Assembly: GCA_015680685.1 (NCBI GenBank)
Contig: MNCI01016268.1
Location: 182,106-246,105, forward strand
From: Gnetum montanum
Taxonomy: Eukaryota; Streptophyta; Gnetopsida; Gnetales; Gnetaceae
Reading direction: 5' to 3'
Length of the DNA: 64,000 bases
This document shows positions 35,641 through 47,514 of this stretch, in pieces. Made by a program: the position numbers and the translations under genes. The notes below the pieces were generated by a model. It had not been told where the DNA came from. It did not search any database and was given only the letters and a program-made list of their open reading frames with translations. Each line of letters begins with the position of its first letter. Within the stretch, counting starts at the first letter, position 1.

Positions 35641-37031
35641 TAAGGACTAGAAATTGCACTTTGACAACTACATCAACCCTAACCCATAGATACAAATGTG
35701 CTTATAGTATGTTGATTTGTGATAAGGAAACAAACTCAATGATGAGGCTCATGAGTGAGTAACGGTAAGATCTTCGATAAGGATATAAGGAACACATTTG
35801 GATGAGGATGGAACTAGTGCAATGACCTAGTAAATCATGCATGGGAACTAATGTTGTTACATGGAACCCAACTATTTGTAAGGGTAAACACCTATATCTT
35901 GATTGATGTTTAAAGATCCTTAGTGTATTGACATATTTTCAAAGAAGTTCTTATTGCCAAGTGGATGCTTAGAATCTACACATGTACTTAAATAAGCAAG
36001 CTCCTTATTGTAAAGCTATAATTATTGAAAACTAACTCAATCCTGGGAGCAATAAGAATTTATTAGTCAGTTAGCTATTGAAGCATTTGTCCTTGCATGC
36101 TTATCAATTGATACTTGACCTTGTTAAGTAATGATGTGATGAAAACAGAAGTTGCAAAATAGGTAGACAATTATGTAACCTTGCTACATAAGGCTAGTTT
36201 TAAGATTTTATATTATTCCTTGACCTTTCCACTACATGTAGTTGTAATAATAATGCTTGCCTCATCTATTAATGTTGGCTCCTTTGGAAAAAAATGCTAT
36301 TGGTCTTTCTTGGTTCTTATGAATACACCTACCTTGATGACTGGTAAATTCTAGTAAAATTCTCTTATTTGCCTTCTCTAGTAAGGAAAAAGATGTGTCT
36401 ACCAAGTTCTTACTATTGTGAATTTCTCTATAACACTTAAGAATGAAATAGTTATGCTACCTACTAAAATGAAATATTTTTTATTAACATTTTCTCTTTG
36501 GCCATGGATGTAAGGGATTGTAATTCATTATCATTAGTAGATCTAATTAACTGAATATTAAGCTCCTTGCTCGAGCATCATGATATTGGAGAGGTTGTGC
36601 AAGCTTTCTCTGATATTACTACTAGGTATGCTTTCCACTACTTTTACTACTAAAAGATAAGGTAGTTAGTTAAAATAGCTAACCAAATAATACTATAGCA
36701 ACTATAGGTACATGTGCTTGTGCATGAATGAAGCTATGGTAAGGCATGGTGAATGTAGAATGAGCATCACTTAACCCTACCCTATTGGTGCACGAGGTAG
36801 TTGTGAACCTAAAGGCCCTACATGGAGGATGCAACTCTCTCCTATTTTTGTTGGTCATTTGAAAATTATCTTTAAACTCAACAACATTGATAAAATGACT
36901 ATAAATAAAGCATAGATGAAATTATGTTATTCTTGGCTAAATAAAATAGATGTTCCTTTTGATATAGATATGGACTTGGAAAATTTAGATAATAATAATT
37001 CTTTTTCAGATAAAAACCTCAATATCATTCT
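35641..37031. other. Unassigned DNA between H and E
   Basis: About 1.4 kb of AT-rich sequence with no frame I trust and no recognisable repeat family. It may include decayed H sequence on the left. Confidence 0.4.
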
Positions 37032-37876
37032 TGATGAAGTGTGTCTCTTTTGGTTGCGTTGACGTGATCTCGTTGATGCATGGTCTGACACATTGATGCA
37101 TAAGCGTGGACACAGTGTTTGTTGTCACCTATATAAATGCATGAGCCAACTGCATTTATGGATTTGTAAGTTAGATTGTAGTAGATCTCTTATAGTTTTT
37201 CTTCTTGAAAGTTAAAATATTTTCTATGTGCCCATAGTAGGAGTTAAAGAGTGTATGGATCTTTATTTGAGCACTATTGTACCTAAGCATTGAAATGTGT
37301 GTAGTAATAAAGATGAGCTTTTTAATGTACCTTGTAGCACTTGGACTAGATTAATTATTTCCTTTAAGCATTTAATATTTCAAGTAATTTACTTTAATTT
37401 TTTAAGTAATTAAAGTAATTAATTAAGCTAGATTAAATAGCGATTAATTAACTCGCATAAGTATGACTACTTTAAGCATACACTTGGCACTTGGTAATCC
37501 TAGTAACACTTAATGTTTGGTAACCTAGTAGCATTAAATATCTTCAAGATGTGTATAGCAAGTGGAAATGGATGCTTATGTTAGGATTAGTTAAGTATTA
37601 GCTAGTTAGACTAATTTAGCAATTAATTACCTTATTCTTTATTCTTAGGAAACTTGGAACATAAAAAAATAAAAATGATAAAAATCATACGTCTTAGTTA
37701 TACTTAACCATATCCTTGTACTCGCAAGTGTAACTGGGAAGATAATGATTGCAATAGTTGATGCACCTCCTAAACTAGTATACATAGAAACCTAGAAGTC
37801 CTTATACTTTGATTGGATTGTGTGTGAACACTAGTGATTTATATGGTTGGGTAGAGGATCTACTCATTGCTCATCA
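37032..37876 (+). repeat. 5' LTR of E
   Basis: TGATGAA...CTCATCA, 845 bp. TATAAATG at 37132-37139, AATAAAGATG near 37308. U3 is unlike the GATATC type. The preceding five bases are ATTCT; no partner is available. Confidence 0.88.
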
Positions 37877-37877
37877 T

Positions 37878-37896
37878 TGGCATCATTGTTGGGGAC
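37878..37896 (+). promoter_or_regulatory. Primer-binding site of E, degenerate
   Basis: TGGCATCATTGTTGGGGAC follows the LTR. Confidence 0.75.
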
Positions 37897-38028
37897 CTGT
37901 AGTTAGTGATGTGTACTATTTAGGACTTAGTGAAAATTATTTAAGATCATTGGAATGAATCCTAAAGTCATAATCATTAGAATAATAATAATAATTAATG
38001 CACACTATTATTTTTCTTCTAGGTGAAA

Positions 38029-39908
38029 ATGTGTTCTTCTCAAAGGCATAATGAATCAAAACAACCATTTCCATAAGAATTCAAAGTGATGTATACTCAT
38101 CCAGATGAGTTTGTGCCTAATTTCACCTTCATCCTACACTAGGATGAATAGCTATGATAGAGAGACATGGAGAGCAATGTTGTGTTGCCACTCAACCAAT
38201 TTGTTCCTAGGATGCTGCTCCAAACTCTTAAGAGGTTGGGCATCTAGGATCTTCATGAATAATACATTGTGTTGGACCATGACTATTGGGACTACCATCC
38301 CACTGAAACATAATGCAAGAGATATTGACACCAAGATTAGCATCATGAAGCTATAAAGGGAAAACGGTTTACTAACCCCTTGTTCCTACTAAACCAAAAA
38401 GATGATGAGGATCCACCCTTTGGGGATTCTCAACATGAAGACTCTACATCCCTTGACTCTAGTGAAGGGGGCTTGAACTTGAATTTATAGTCCATTATCA
38501 ACAATCTTGGTTTAGGCAAGAGTGGGCCCCATGATCATGGGGGCTTTAAAAGTGAGAGTTAAGGTAGGGGCTCAGGCAAGCATCATGGTGATGATAAATC
38601 TAATGATCGTGGCCATGATAAAGGGAGAGGAGGTGGTAGACACTGTGGTGGTGATAGTCCTCTTTCCTCTTTGTCCTCTTCATTTGCATCTTCTTCTTCC
38701 TCCTCTGAATTTGACTAAAACCATAGAGGATGAAACCATGAGGATGAAACGGTGAGACAACAATGATCATAGGCCCTGCCATGGATGAAGGGGTAGCAGA
38801 GGACATCATTGGCATCATTGAAGTTATGATGATGATGATCCTTTGCTTGTAAATTGTAGTATGTTGAACATTGTAGAGGCTATGAAAATTCCAACCAGAC
38901 ATGTGAAAAATAGTAGAATCAAGAGGTTGGATATGAATGATATCCCCAAATTTGAGGGGGGATATAACTCAGATCCACAAACCCATCTTTAAGCCTTTCA
39001 TGATGCTTGTGCCTTGCAAAGCATTGAAAATGATTGGCATAAACTTAAGTTATTTCTTAAAACATTCATAAAAGAAGCCAAAAGTTGCTACTGCTTCTTA
39101 GAGACAAAATCAATTCGTAGATGGAGTACGATGCTTGAGTTGTTTAATGAAAAATATTAGACGTACTCTCGAGTGTCCAAATTTAGAAAATAAATCCAAG
39201 GTTAGCAAAAAATAACACATGAATCCTTGGATGTAGCCATGGACTGGTATTATTCTCTCTTGCACTGATGTCATGGCCATGGTTATTTTCAACTGGAACA
39301 ACTTTGCCATATCATAGATGGGATTTAATCAGAAACACAGAGAACTTTTGGGATCTATGCCTAAGGAAAATTATTAGAACTTAGAGCCCATCAAATATAA
39401 AGGTTGATTGAGCAAGTTGGAAAAGAAGAAGGAGAATTAAGAAAATGGGAAAGTGCTGAGGAATATAACTGAGATCTTTCCATTAGAAAAAGAGAGGTCC
39501 AATTTTGTGATAGTGAGGGGGAGGCATCACTTGATAAAGTGGTGCAGCAAAAAACCTTGCTGATTCAAAAAATTGTTTCTGAAATTTTAGCCAAGGTGGA
39601 CAAAATGTGGAACTCTTTCAATAAAAATTTCCAAACTACTCTAAAAATTACAATGGAATCCAATGAGCAAAGTGGTGATTATGATTATAGGATAAGGAAG
39701 GAAGTTGAATGTACCTACTAAACGGGTATGAGTAAGGCTACTATAGTAGAAGAGGTTGTGGAGTCAGAATCAAATGATGATGATGGATGTGACATTTGCC
39801 AATATGAACATCCTAAAGGATGTTACCTTGTTGTGTCACACTTGTAGGAGTTTGGGATGTACGCTCTAAATCCTAGGCTAGCAAGAAGGTAAGAACCTAG
39901 AAGATTGC
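38029..39908 (+). pseudogene. Gag of E, first part
   Basis: ATG at 38029, preceded by TTCTAG-GTGAAA. The N-terminal domain (YTHPDEFVPNFTFILH) matches R1, R2 and D, with several stops. The core is at 38860-39440, and a coiled segment and the frame 39539-39721 follow. The zinc knuckle near 39789-39827 is C-D-I-C-Q-Y-E-H-P-K-G-C-Y. The frame is cut at 39908 by the D insertion. Confidence 0.75.
39904..39908. repeat. Probable TSD of D, left copy (ATTGC)
   Basis: The matching site after the 3' LTR reads ATACC (61053-61057), two mismatches, so this is weak. Confidence 0.4.
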
Positions 39909-40765
39909 TGATGAATCATGTTTTGACACACTTTGATATCAGATATCCAATATTGGAGCCTCAATATTGGATACTCAATATTAGAGCCCAAGATGCAATG
40001 TTAGATATCTGATATTGCAGGGTATATGTTGGCCTATTAATATAGTACTTAGGCTCACAATTAATAATAGTTTTTTATATAGTTTTTCATTAGTTTTTGC
40101 ATAGAGTAACAAAGTTCTTGTAGTTTAGTCATTCTAGGGTTAGAATATTTCTGAGTGCCGGTAGCAAGAGTTTGAGTGTGTATGGACCTTTATTTGAGCA
40201 CTGATGTACCTAAACATAGCAGTGTGATGGTAATAAAGATGAGTCCTTTTGATAATCCTTTCAGCACTGAGAATAGACTAATGTTTCCTTTAATGCACTT
40301 ATTATTAATGCACTTTAATTTAATGCATTCTCATTAAGAAATTAATTTGTAGTTATTAATGAACACAATGATGACCACTTCAAGCATATGTGTAGCACAT
40401 GGTAATTTAGAAACACTTAATGTTTGGTAGCCCAACAATGCTACATGTGTTCAGGATGTGTCAGAGGAGTGGGAATGGGTACTTTTGTTAGGCTAGCTAG
40501 GTAGTAGATAAAGTAGATATTAAATTACCCTACCTTTTATTCTTGTTCTAGGTGATTAAATTTATAAAACATAAAATGATAAAAATCATATACCTTAGTC
40601 ACACTTAACCATAAACTTGTACCTCACAAGTGGAACTGAGAAGACAACGATTGTTCCAATTAGATTGGTGTACTTAAGAACTTAAGGTCTATAGAGTTTG
40701 ACTGAATTGCATGTGAATGCTTATGATTCATATGGTTGGGCATATAGGTACCTCTCCACTCATCA
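39909..40765 (+). repeat. 5' LTR of D
   Basis: TGATGAATCATG...CTCATCA, 857 bp. TATA-like TATTAATA at 40035-40042, AATAAAGATGAG near 40232. Closely similar to 60236-61051. Confidence 0.9.
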
Positions 40766-40766
40766 T

Positions 40767-40785
40767 TCACACAATTGTTAGGGAC
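40767..40785 (+). promoter_or_regulatory. Primer-binding site of D, strongly degenerate
   Basis: TCACACAATTGTTAGGGAC occupies the site. Only the second half resembles the tRNA-Asp-type sequence. Confidence 0.6.
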
Positions 40786-40925
40786 CTTTTAGTTGTTACA
40801 TGAACTATCTAGAATCTAGTGAACATTATTCAAAATCATTGGACTAAACCCTAGAGTCATATCACACTTTACAATAACTACAACAATATTTAAAAGCACA
40901 CTATGATTTTATTTTCTAACATAAA

Positions 40926-43140
40926 ATGTATTCTTCTCAAAATAGAGATCCTTTGTCCAAGTTTGATGGAGTTCATTAGCTGATTCCTTAACAATATCAA
41001 GTGGTATATGCTCATCCGGATGAGTATGTACCCAACTTTACCTTCATCCTACACTAGGATGGACAACTATGGTGGTATGACATGAAGGGGAACATTATGT
41101 TGCTACCTGATCAATTTGTTCCTGCAATGCTCTAGAAAATGCCCTTATGATGGGGTCTCCAAGAACTTAATGCTGAGTACATTATGTAGGATACTAATGC
41201 TAGGGATTATCATCCCACTGAGGCATAACATCTAAGGGATTAACAACTAGTACAGTCTCTTGAATCTACGAAGGGAAAAGGATCTAATGACTTCCCATTC
41301 CTGCTGTACCAAAAAGATGATGGAGAACCCTTCTTTGAGGGTTTTCCATTTAGTGAAATTTCTCTTTTTGACTTTGGTGAAGGAGGTCAAAACCAAAACT
41401 TGCAATCCATGATCTACAATCTTAGTTCTCATAAGAATGGATCTAATGACAAAGAAGAATCTAAATAGTCAAGTCAGGGTAGGGAACAAGATCGTGATCA
41501 TGGTTGTGATCACCAAAAAGGAGGTAGCAGGAACTGTGATGGTGCTAGTCCTCCTTCCTCTTCACCTTTGTCATCATCTTCCTCTTCTTTTGCCTCTAAT
41601 CATAACCATAGGAGGCATGACTATGATAGAGATGACCGATGGAACTGAGATAACCAAAGGGACCATCAAGTGAGCCAAGACCAAGGGTGTGGGCATTCAA
41701 GAGAGACTCATCACCATGAATAAAGGGATAGTAGAGAGCATCGTAGGCACCAAAATCAAGGCCTTGATGAGCCTTTGCTTGCTACTCGGAGTATGCTAAA
41801 CATTGCAGAGGTAGTACAAATTTCCACAAGGCATGTAAAGGATAGTCTATTCAAAGGCTATGCATGAATAATATCCCTCAATTCGAAGGGGGATATAACT
41901 TAGATGTGAAAAATCATCTCCAATATTTCCAAGATGCATGTACCTTGTAGAATATAGAAAATGAGTGGCAAAAACTTAAGTTATTCCCAAGGACACTCAT
42001 TAAAGAAGTAGAGAACTGGTACTAGTTTTTAGAACTAGAATCTATCAGATGATGGAGTACAATGCTTGAATTATTTAATGACAAATATCAAATTTACTCT
42101 AGAGTGTCCAACTTGAGAAGGTAGATCTAAGGATAGAAACAGGGAACACATGAACCCTTGGATGCCACCATTGATTGATACTATTCCTTAATGCATAGAT
42201 GTCCTAGCCATGATTATTCTCAACTGGACCAACGTCACCACATTGTAGAGGGACTTCAATTTTAAATGAGGAGTACCCTTAGCATCTATGCCCAATGGTG
42301 ATTGTCAAAGTTAAGCACTTGTTAGATCCAAAGATTAATTGAGTAGGTAGCTAAAAAGGAAGGAGAATTAAGAAAATGAGAAAGTGTAGAAGATTATAAC
42401 CATCATCCTTTCATTTGTAAGAGTGAGGTTTGATTCTATGATAGTGAGGAAGAATCTAAACTTGATGAGGTGGTTAATAGGAAAACCTTATTGCTTCAAA
42501 GATTTCAATATGAAATTACGACCAAGGTTGATTAGTTATGGGACTCCATGGATAGTAAATTTCAAGTTGTCCTAAAAATTGTTGAAGATTCCAAGGAACA
42601 AGATAGTGATTGTGAGTACAGGAGGTGTAAGGAAGCTAAATGTGCTTATCAAAGAGGTAAGGGTAAGATTGCTACAATCAAGGAAGTTGGGGGAAGCAAA
42701 TCAGATGATGATGGTGGATGTGACATCTACCATTATGAACATCCTAAGGGATGTTGTCCTATTTTGTCACACTTATAGGAATCTGGGATGTATGCCTTGA
42801 ATCCAAAACTAACAAAAAGGCAAACACCTAGAAGATTGCCTTATTCTCAAGGTAATTTTAGGCAGTTCCACTAGCAATAATAGTATCATCCAAGTGGAAC
42901 TTCATCACAACTATATGAGTAATATCAATAGTGGCAACAACCATAGTCATGGACGCTGGCACCACCAAGGCAATAATACCCTTACTAACAACCAAATCCA
43001 TATGGGTATTACATTTAACAATCCCTATCCATCAACTACAACAAGACAATGCTACTAGGGCCATTAATCTACAACTAGTTCAGCAATCGAGTGGTTTGGA
43101 TACTCAATCAAAAGAAAGACCTTTTTATATCACATAGTCC
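40926..43140 (+). pseudogene. Gag of D
   Basis: ATG at 40926 (MYSSQN, compare MCSSQR in E). The N-terminal domain has YAHPDEYVPNFTFILH. A Ser/Pro/His-rich spacer lies at 41400-41700. The core is at 41780-42340 (ELFNDKYQIYSRVSNLR, an EPLDA block). The zinc knuckle near 42719-42757 reads C-D-I-Y-H-Y-E-H-P-K-G-C-C, so the second Cys is Tyr. A Gln/Tyr-rich tail follows. Many stops. Confidence 0.78.
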
Positions 43141-43760
43141 ACCTAAGCCCTCACATACACTTATGATTGACAACCATGATCCTCTGTCTTCCTTTGTATC
43201 AAATTCCTATAGGTCCCCTTCAAACCAAATACCCACTAGGATCCATACTGTAATGCTTACTCATGTCGTATCTAATTGGATCTGTGTTGGAAACCTTCCT
43301 AGGAAATTAGTTGATCATGGAAGTCCTCTTATTTATTTTCAGATTGCTAGGAATGAACCATGCAAAGCTCTTCTTGACTTAGGTTTCAGTGTCAATCTAA
43401 TTTCTCACAGGATGTACATTGCATTGAACTTGCCTCCTTTCAAGAAGAGCAACATCAGATTAGAATTGGCAGACCAATCCATCACTATTTCATTAGAACT
43501 TGTGGAAGACATTATGACCACTGTTTGTGGGTGATCTTATCCTATTGATTTCCTAGTGATCAAGATGAAGAACTACAAAGGGGACTTCCCAATCATCATT
43601 GAAAGGGAATGGATAAGTCTTTTTGATGCAAGAATGGGCATCAGAGATCTTTCCCTAGAAATATCTAAAGAAAATGCATTTGGGAAGATTAATAAGAAGT
43701 GAGTTCCATGCATCATGTATAGCAATACAAGGTGCAATTGTGTGTAGAAACTCTAGGTAG
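43141..43760 (+). pseudogene. Aspartic protease of D
   Basis: The frame 43091-43534 holds MLTHVVSNWICVGNLPRKL and the active-site block LLDLGFSVNLIS: the Asp is kept, the expected Ser/Thr and the second Gly-Ser step are changed (DLG). It ends in a TGA where the family has Trp (CGW). It continues to about 43700 (GMRD-like LSLEISKENAFGK). Inactive. Confidence 0.78.
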
Positions 43761-44119
43761 TGAAATGAACATCCATCTATGCATGCAAGTAGTGTGCACC
43801 AGAAGCAAAAATTCAAAGGTGTCTGTATGCAGCAACCATAAAACAAGAGGGTGCCTAATGGCTGACTATTGATTCTAAGAGTAGCACACTTTACATGGAA
43901 CCAACTGAGAGCTTGACATGCACATATGTTGTAGGGATGAATGAACTAAAGCAAGTTCATCACCAACTCTCTGATGATGCAAATGATGATAGCTACTAGG
44001 AAGAGTTGCAAATTCCTAAAAATTTCAAGCAAGAGCCCCTTGAATTAAAAACTCTATCAGTTAGCATGGAATCTATGTTCTTAAAAAATGAAAAGTTAGT
44101 GATAATTAATGCCAAACTT

Positions 44120-44458
44120 ACTTAAAAAAAATATGTTGTTAAAAGTGGTTAAAAAATGGTTAGCAGTCTTTGCTTGGTCATATCCTGAACTCACAGGAAT
44201 TGATCCTAGGATATGCCAACATCATATCTACACTAATTTGGTCATGAAACCCAAGAGACAACCACAAAAATGATTAACTCCAAATTGAAATAGATTTTCA
44301 AGGAGGAAATTGAACAACTCCTCAAGGTGGGGTTCATTTATCCCATTGTAGATAGTAAGTGGGTTAGTCCACTCATTATTATGTTGAGGAAAGGTAGCAA
44401 GTGGTGCGTTTGCATCGATTTTTGACTATTGAATATGGCAACATTCAAGGATCATTTC
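44120..44458 (+). pseudogene. Reverse transcriptase of D, N-terminal part
   Basis: Codes for words typical of plant Ty3/gypsy reverse transcriptase: ELTGIDPRICQHHIY, KPKRQPQK, the helix before VGFIYPIVDSKWVSPLIIM, and C-I-D-F-stop-LLNMATFKD. Several stops. The frame breaks off at 44458 inside the 'KDHFP' block and resumes at 55812. Confidence 0.82.
44454..44458. repeat. TSD of the B/C composite, left copy (ATTTC)
   Basis: ATTTC before 44459 is repeated exactly at 55812-55816. Confidence 0.92.
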
Positions 44459-45392
44459 TGATGGAACGTGATATCATGTCTGTCATGATATCATGTTTTC
44501 CCTACAATATCGCGTACGCGATATCGCAGTCCGCCGCAATGTCTATAAATAAGAAGCAACTCTCCCTTGTTCACAGTGAGTAATTAGTTAGGAGTTAGAA
44601 GTAGCGAAGCTTTGGCAGTTTGGCCACTCGAGAGATAGTTTATTTTCCCGTATCTGCCCGCAGTGTGGTGAATGTAATTGTATGACATCCTTTATTCGAG
44701 TGTGATGTACTTGGACACACACGTGACCAGCAATAAAGATCAAGATTACTTCATCATTACAGTAGTCACTTTGTTTATTTAATTATTATAACGCAGAATG
44801 AGTACGACTTGATTAAAAGCATCTTTGTGTGACTACTTGGTAACCCAGTGGTGTACCTAGGATCTATGCTTGGTAATCCTAGTGGTAGTCATGCACCAAG
44901 ATGTGTACAGTTAGTTAAGGAATCAGTTGCTCATCGCACTTAGGCTAGTAACGTGGTATGAGTACGACTTGATTACGAGCATTAAGTGTGACTAGTTGGT
45001 AGCCTAGTGGCATACCTAGGATCTGCGCTTGGTAATCCTAGTGGTAGTCATGCACGAGGTCCAAGATGTGTACGGTTGATCAAGGAATCGGTTGCTCGTC
45101 GCACTTAGGCTAGATTAGATTTTCTTACCCTTTTCCTCCTAGCTTAGCTTAGTTAATATTATTTTCTACTGCCTTCAAGAGTAGCGTTAGAATTAGGAAC
45201 ACATCATACACCTCACTCTGGACTAAATCATACGTGATAAATATAATACTAGTCCAAGTGGGAAGACAGCAAACTGTGACCTAAGGATAATTATCTAGGT
45301 GCCACAACTAGTCCGTCTGCAGAGTTCGACCGGATCGCGCGTGCTACACTCGTTTCATATGGTTGAGTGTAGGGGTACCTCACCACTCATCA
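44459..45392 (+). repeat. Left LTR of the composite (mostly C type)
   Basis: 934 bp, TGATGGAACGTGAT...CTCATCA. After the first dozen or so bases it matches LTR 51005-51965 closely. The first bases (ACGTGAT) are closer to the B LTR at 54784. TATAAATA at 44544-44551. It contains two units of about 160 bp (44798-45113). Confidence 0.9.
44798..45113 (+). repeat. Two tandem units of about 160 bp in U5
   Basis: Both start ATGAGTACGACTTGATTA and end TTAGGCTAG. The same duplication is in the middle LTR, at about 51375 and 51535, so it predates insertion. Confidence 0.88.
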
Positions 45393-45393
45393 T

Positions 45394-45411
45394 TGGCGCC
45401 GTTGCCGGGGA
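45394..45411 (+). promoter_or_regulatory. Canonical tRNA-Asp primer-binding site of C
   Basis: TGGCGCCGTTGCCGGGGA, the sequence known from Athila-group elements as complementary to the tRNA-Asp 3' end. It is the best preserved site in the window. Confidence 0.92.
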
Positions 45412-45528
45412 CGGTTCTAGTTATCTAGATTAGTTATATCATACAAGGTTGTTGTAAATAACTTAACGATACATCTCTTAGAAAGAAGAAATAATTATTA
45501 AAAGTCACGCCTAAGTTCACACACAACA

Positions 45529-47514
45529 ATGCCTCTCCTACAAGATAATAATAACGCCACGCTTAGTGAAGAATTTCATTGGAGAACCAACGAACTATAT
45601 GACAATGAAGATTGGAGTATACAACCTAAAGTGGGAGTTTCTTATAAACATGAACAAAAATAGCGTCATCGCAACACACGAAAACCTAACTTACAAGATG
45701 ACGATGAACTTCCACTGGCCACTACAAGCTTAACACAAATACAAGAGGTTGTTCGAATCTCACGTAGGCATCATAAAGAGAGCCGTCTACCTAGGCTCGA
45801 TTTAAAGAACTTTCCCAAATTTTCAAGAGGCTATGACTTAGATTCGCATCAACATTTATTAGCCTTCTACAATGCCTGCACATGGAATAACATTGATAAT
45901 AGATGAAAAAAACTTAAGCTCTTTCCTATGACACTTGTTGACTAAGCTAAAGTATGGTATAGCTCATTAAAACCAAATTCAATACGACACTGGTCAACAA
46001 TGGTAGAAGTCTTTCACGAAAAATATCAAACCTATGCAAGAGTGTCAGCCTTGAGGAAACAAATCCAAGGATGGAAACAAGCACAACATGAACCCTTGGA
46101 CATGGCCTTAGAAAGATATTATTCATTGTTAAACAACTGTCCAGGCCATGGGTTTTTCGAGGAAAGGCTAATGTACCATATTATTGATGGGCTACGTAAT
46201 GAAACAAGAGAGACCTTAGGAACGTATGCCCAAGGTCAACTATATGAACTACGAACCCATCAAATCCAAGAGCTTATTAAGCAGGTAGCAAAAGAAGAAG
46301 GAGAATTAGCTAGATGGGAGAATGTTAAAAAACATCAACAGGACCAAAATTTCAACTTAGCAAAGGTCCATGATCATAAGAAGGAGATATCAACAAATCT
46401 CAAGGTGGAAACATCATCTTTGCCAATACAACAATAATTAGAAGAAGCCAAGGCAAAGATCAATAAGATGTTGGAATGGATGTATCAAAAGTGTGGAGAA
46501 TATATCAACACCATTGGAGATAGAGTTTTGAAAATCGAAGAAGTAGGACAAAACATTAGACATTCGGAAAAGAAGAATAAATGGAATAAGTGCTCAACTG
46601 CCAATTCTACGTATGAATGCAACCTATGCCTGTACGATCACCCCAAGGGTCAATGCCGAATATTGTTACATTTACATGAGCTTTGGGGAAACACATTACA
46701 TATAGAGTTTGTATAGAGATACTGTGTTTGATCATAGTGGCAATAATCCCAATCGTGGAGGAGACCACCCTTAGACTGGAGGCATCCTTCACATTTTCCA
46801 AACTCAAATGCTTATCACGTTCAACATCCTGTTTCTCCAACTGGGCCAACATACTTTGTCTCACCACACTACTATTCTCCACAATACTATCAACCCATGC
46901 CTCCAACGCAACCACCACCTTGTGCACCTTATATTCCTTCTAACTTTCAACATTCTTATCCTTTCCCTCCTTCCACAATGCCACTAATTGTTCCTAAGGT
47001 GTTTGTACCACAACAACAACCCACGAATAACACTTGTGCTACTGCTACTAACAACAGTGAAAAGCCTCCTCAACATCAAAGGCATCCTTTCTTTAAACAC
47101 GGCTGTAGGAAGGGACAATACAATTCCGAGGCCACTACATCTTCTAACCCAGCACAAGTCCCACACTATGGTGCACCCTTACCTTCGAACCCAACACCTC
47201 ATGTAACTTCATTAGGGCCACCAACTAACACTCCAACAACCACATAGCCCAAAGAACACAACCGTGGGAGGCATCATCCTAATCCTTGCATACCATCTAA
47301 CGGTCCTAAATATCATAGTGGGTCAACTTGTTATCTGGGAACTACATCGTATAAAGTGCCCCACTATGCTTATTACAATCAAGTGTGTGAACCTCGAGGG
47401 GATAAGTATAGAGCAATTCCAATACTTCTAACATGCAAGGATCCTTATCTTTCATTTATTAATCCTTTCCATACTCAACTAATTGGTTATGGGGGATACC
47501 CCCCATTTCAATAA
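45529..47514 (+). pseudogene. Gag of C: one 662-codon frame with six internal stops
   Basis: ATG at 45529 to TAA at 47512-47514 in a single frame, no frameshift needed. Internal stops begin at 45661, 45904, 45943, 46435, 46714 and 47245. Order: N-terminus (HWRTNELYDNEDW), core with WSTMVEVFHEKYQTYARVSALR, EPLDMALERYYSLLNNCPGHGF and YHIIDGLRNETRETLGTYAQG, a coiled helix (about 46440-46600), a zinc knuckle at 46618-46656 (C-N-L-C-L-Y-D-H-P-K-G-Q-C), a Pro/Tyr/Ser-rich tail (46740-47250) and a final segment ending LIGYGGYPPFQ. No protease follows. The single frame makes C the youngest or best preserved gag in the window. Confidence 0.88.
47489..47506 (+). other. Perfect hairpin at the end of C gag
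   Basis: ATGGGGG-ATAC-CCCCCAT. Same stem as F 6525-6542 with a changed loop. Confidence 0.82.

Noticed and set aside
38522-38902. Met/Val-rich plus frame and Met/Ile-rich minus frame
   Set aside because: Shadows of the His/Asp/Gly-rich spacer of E Gag. The repeated gat/cat codons produce open frames in other phases.
46607-46943. Minus frame of 106 residues and plus frame of 86 residues in C
   Set aside because: The continuous Gag frame 45529-47514 covers this region and explains the codon pattern.
47489-47506. Bacterial-type terminator hairpin
   Set aside because: The stem is followed by Gag stop and T-rich DNA, but the context is a plant retrotransposon, where such terminators do not apply.
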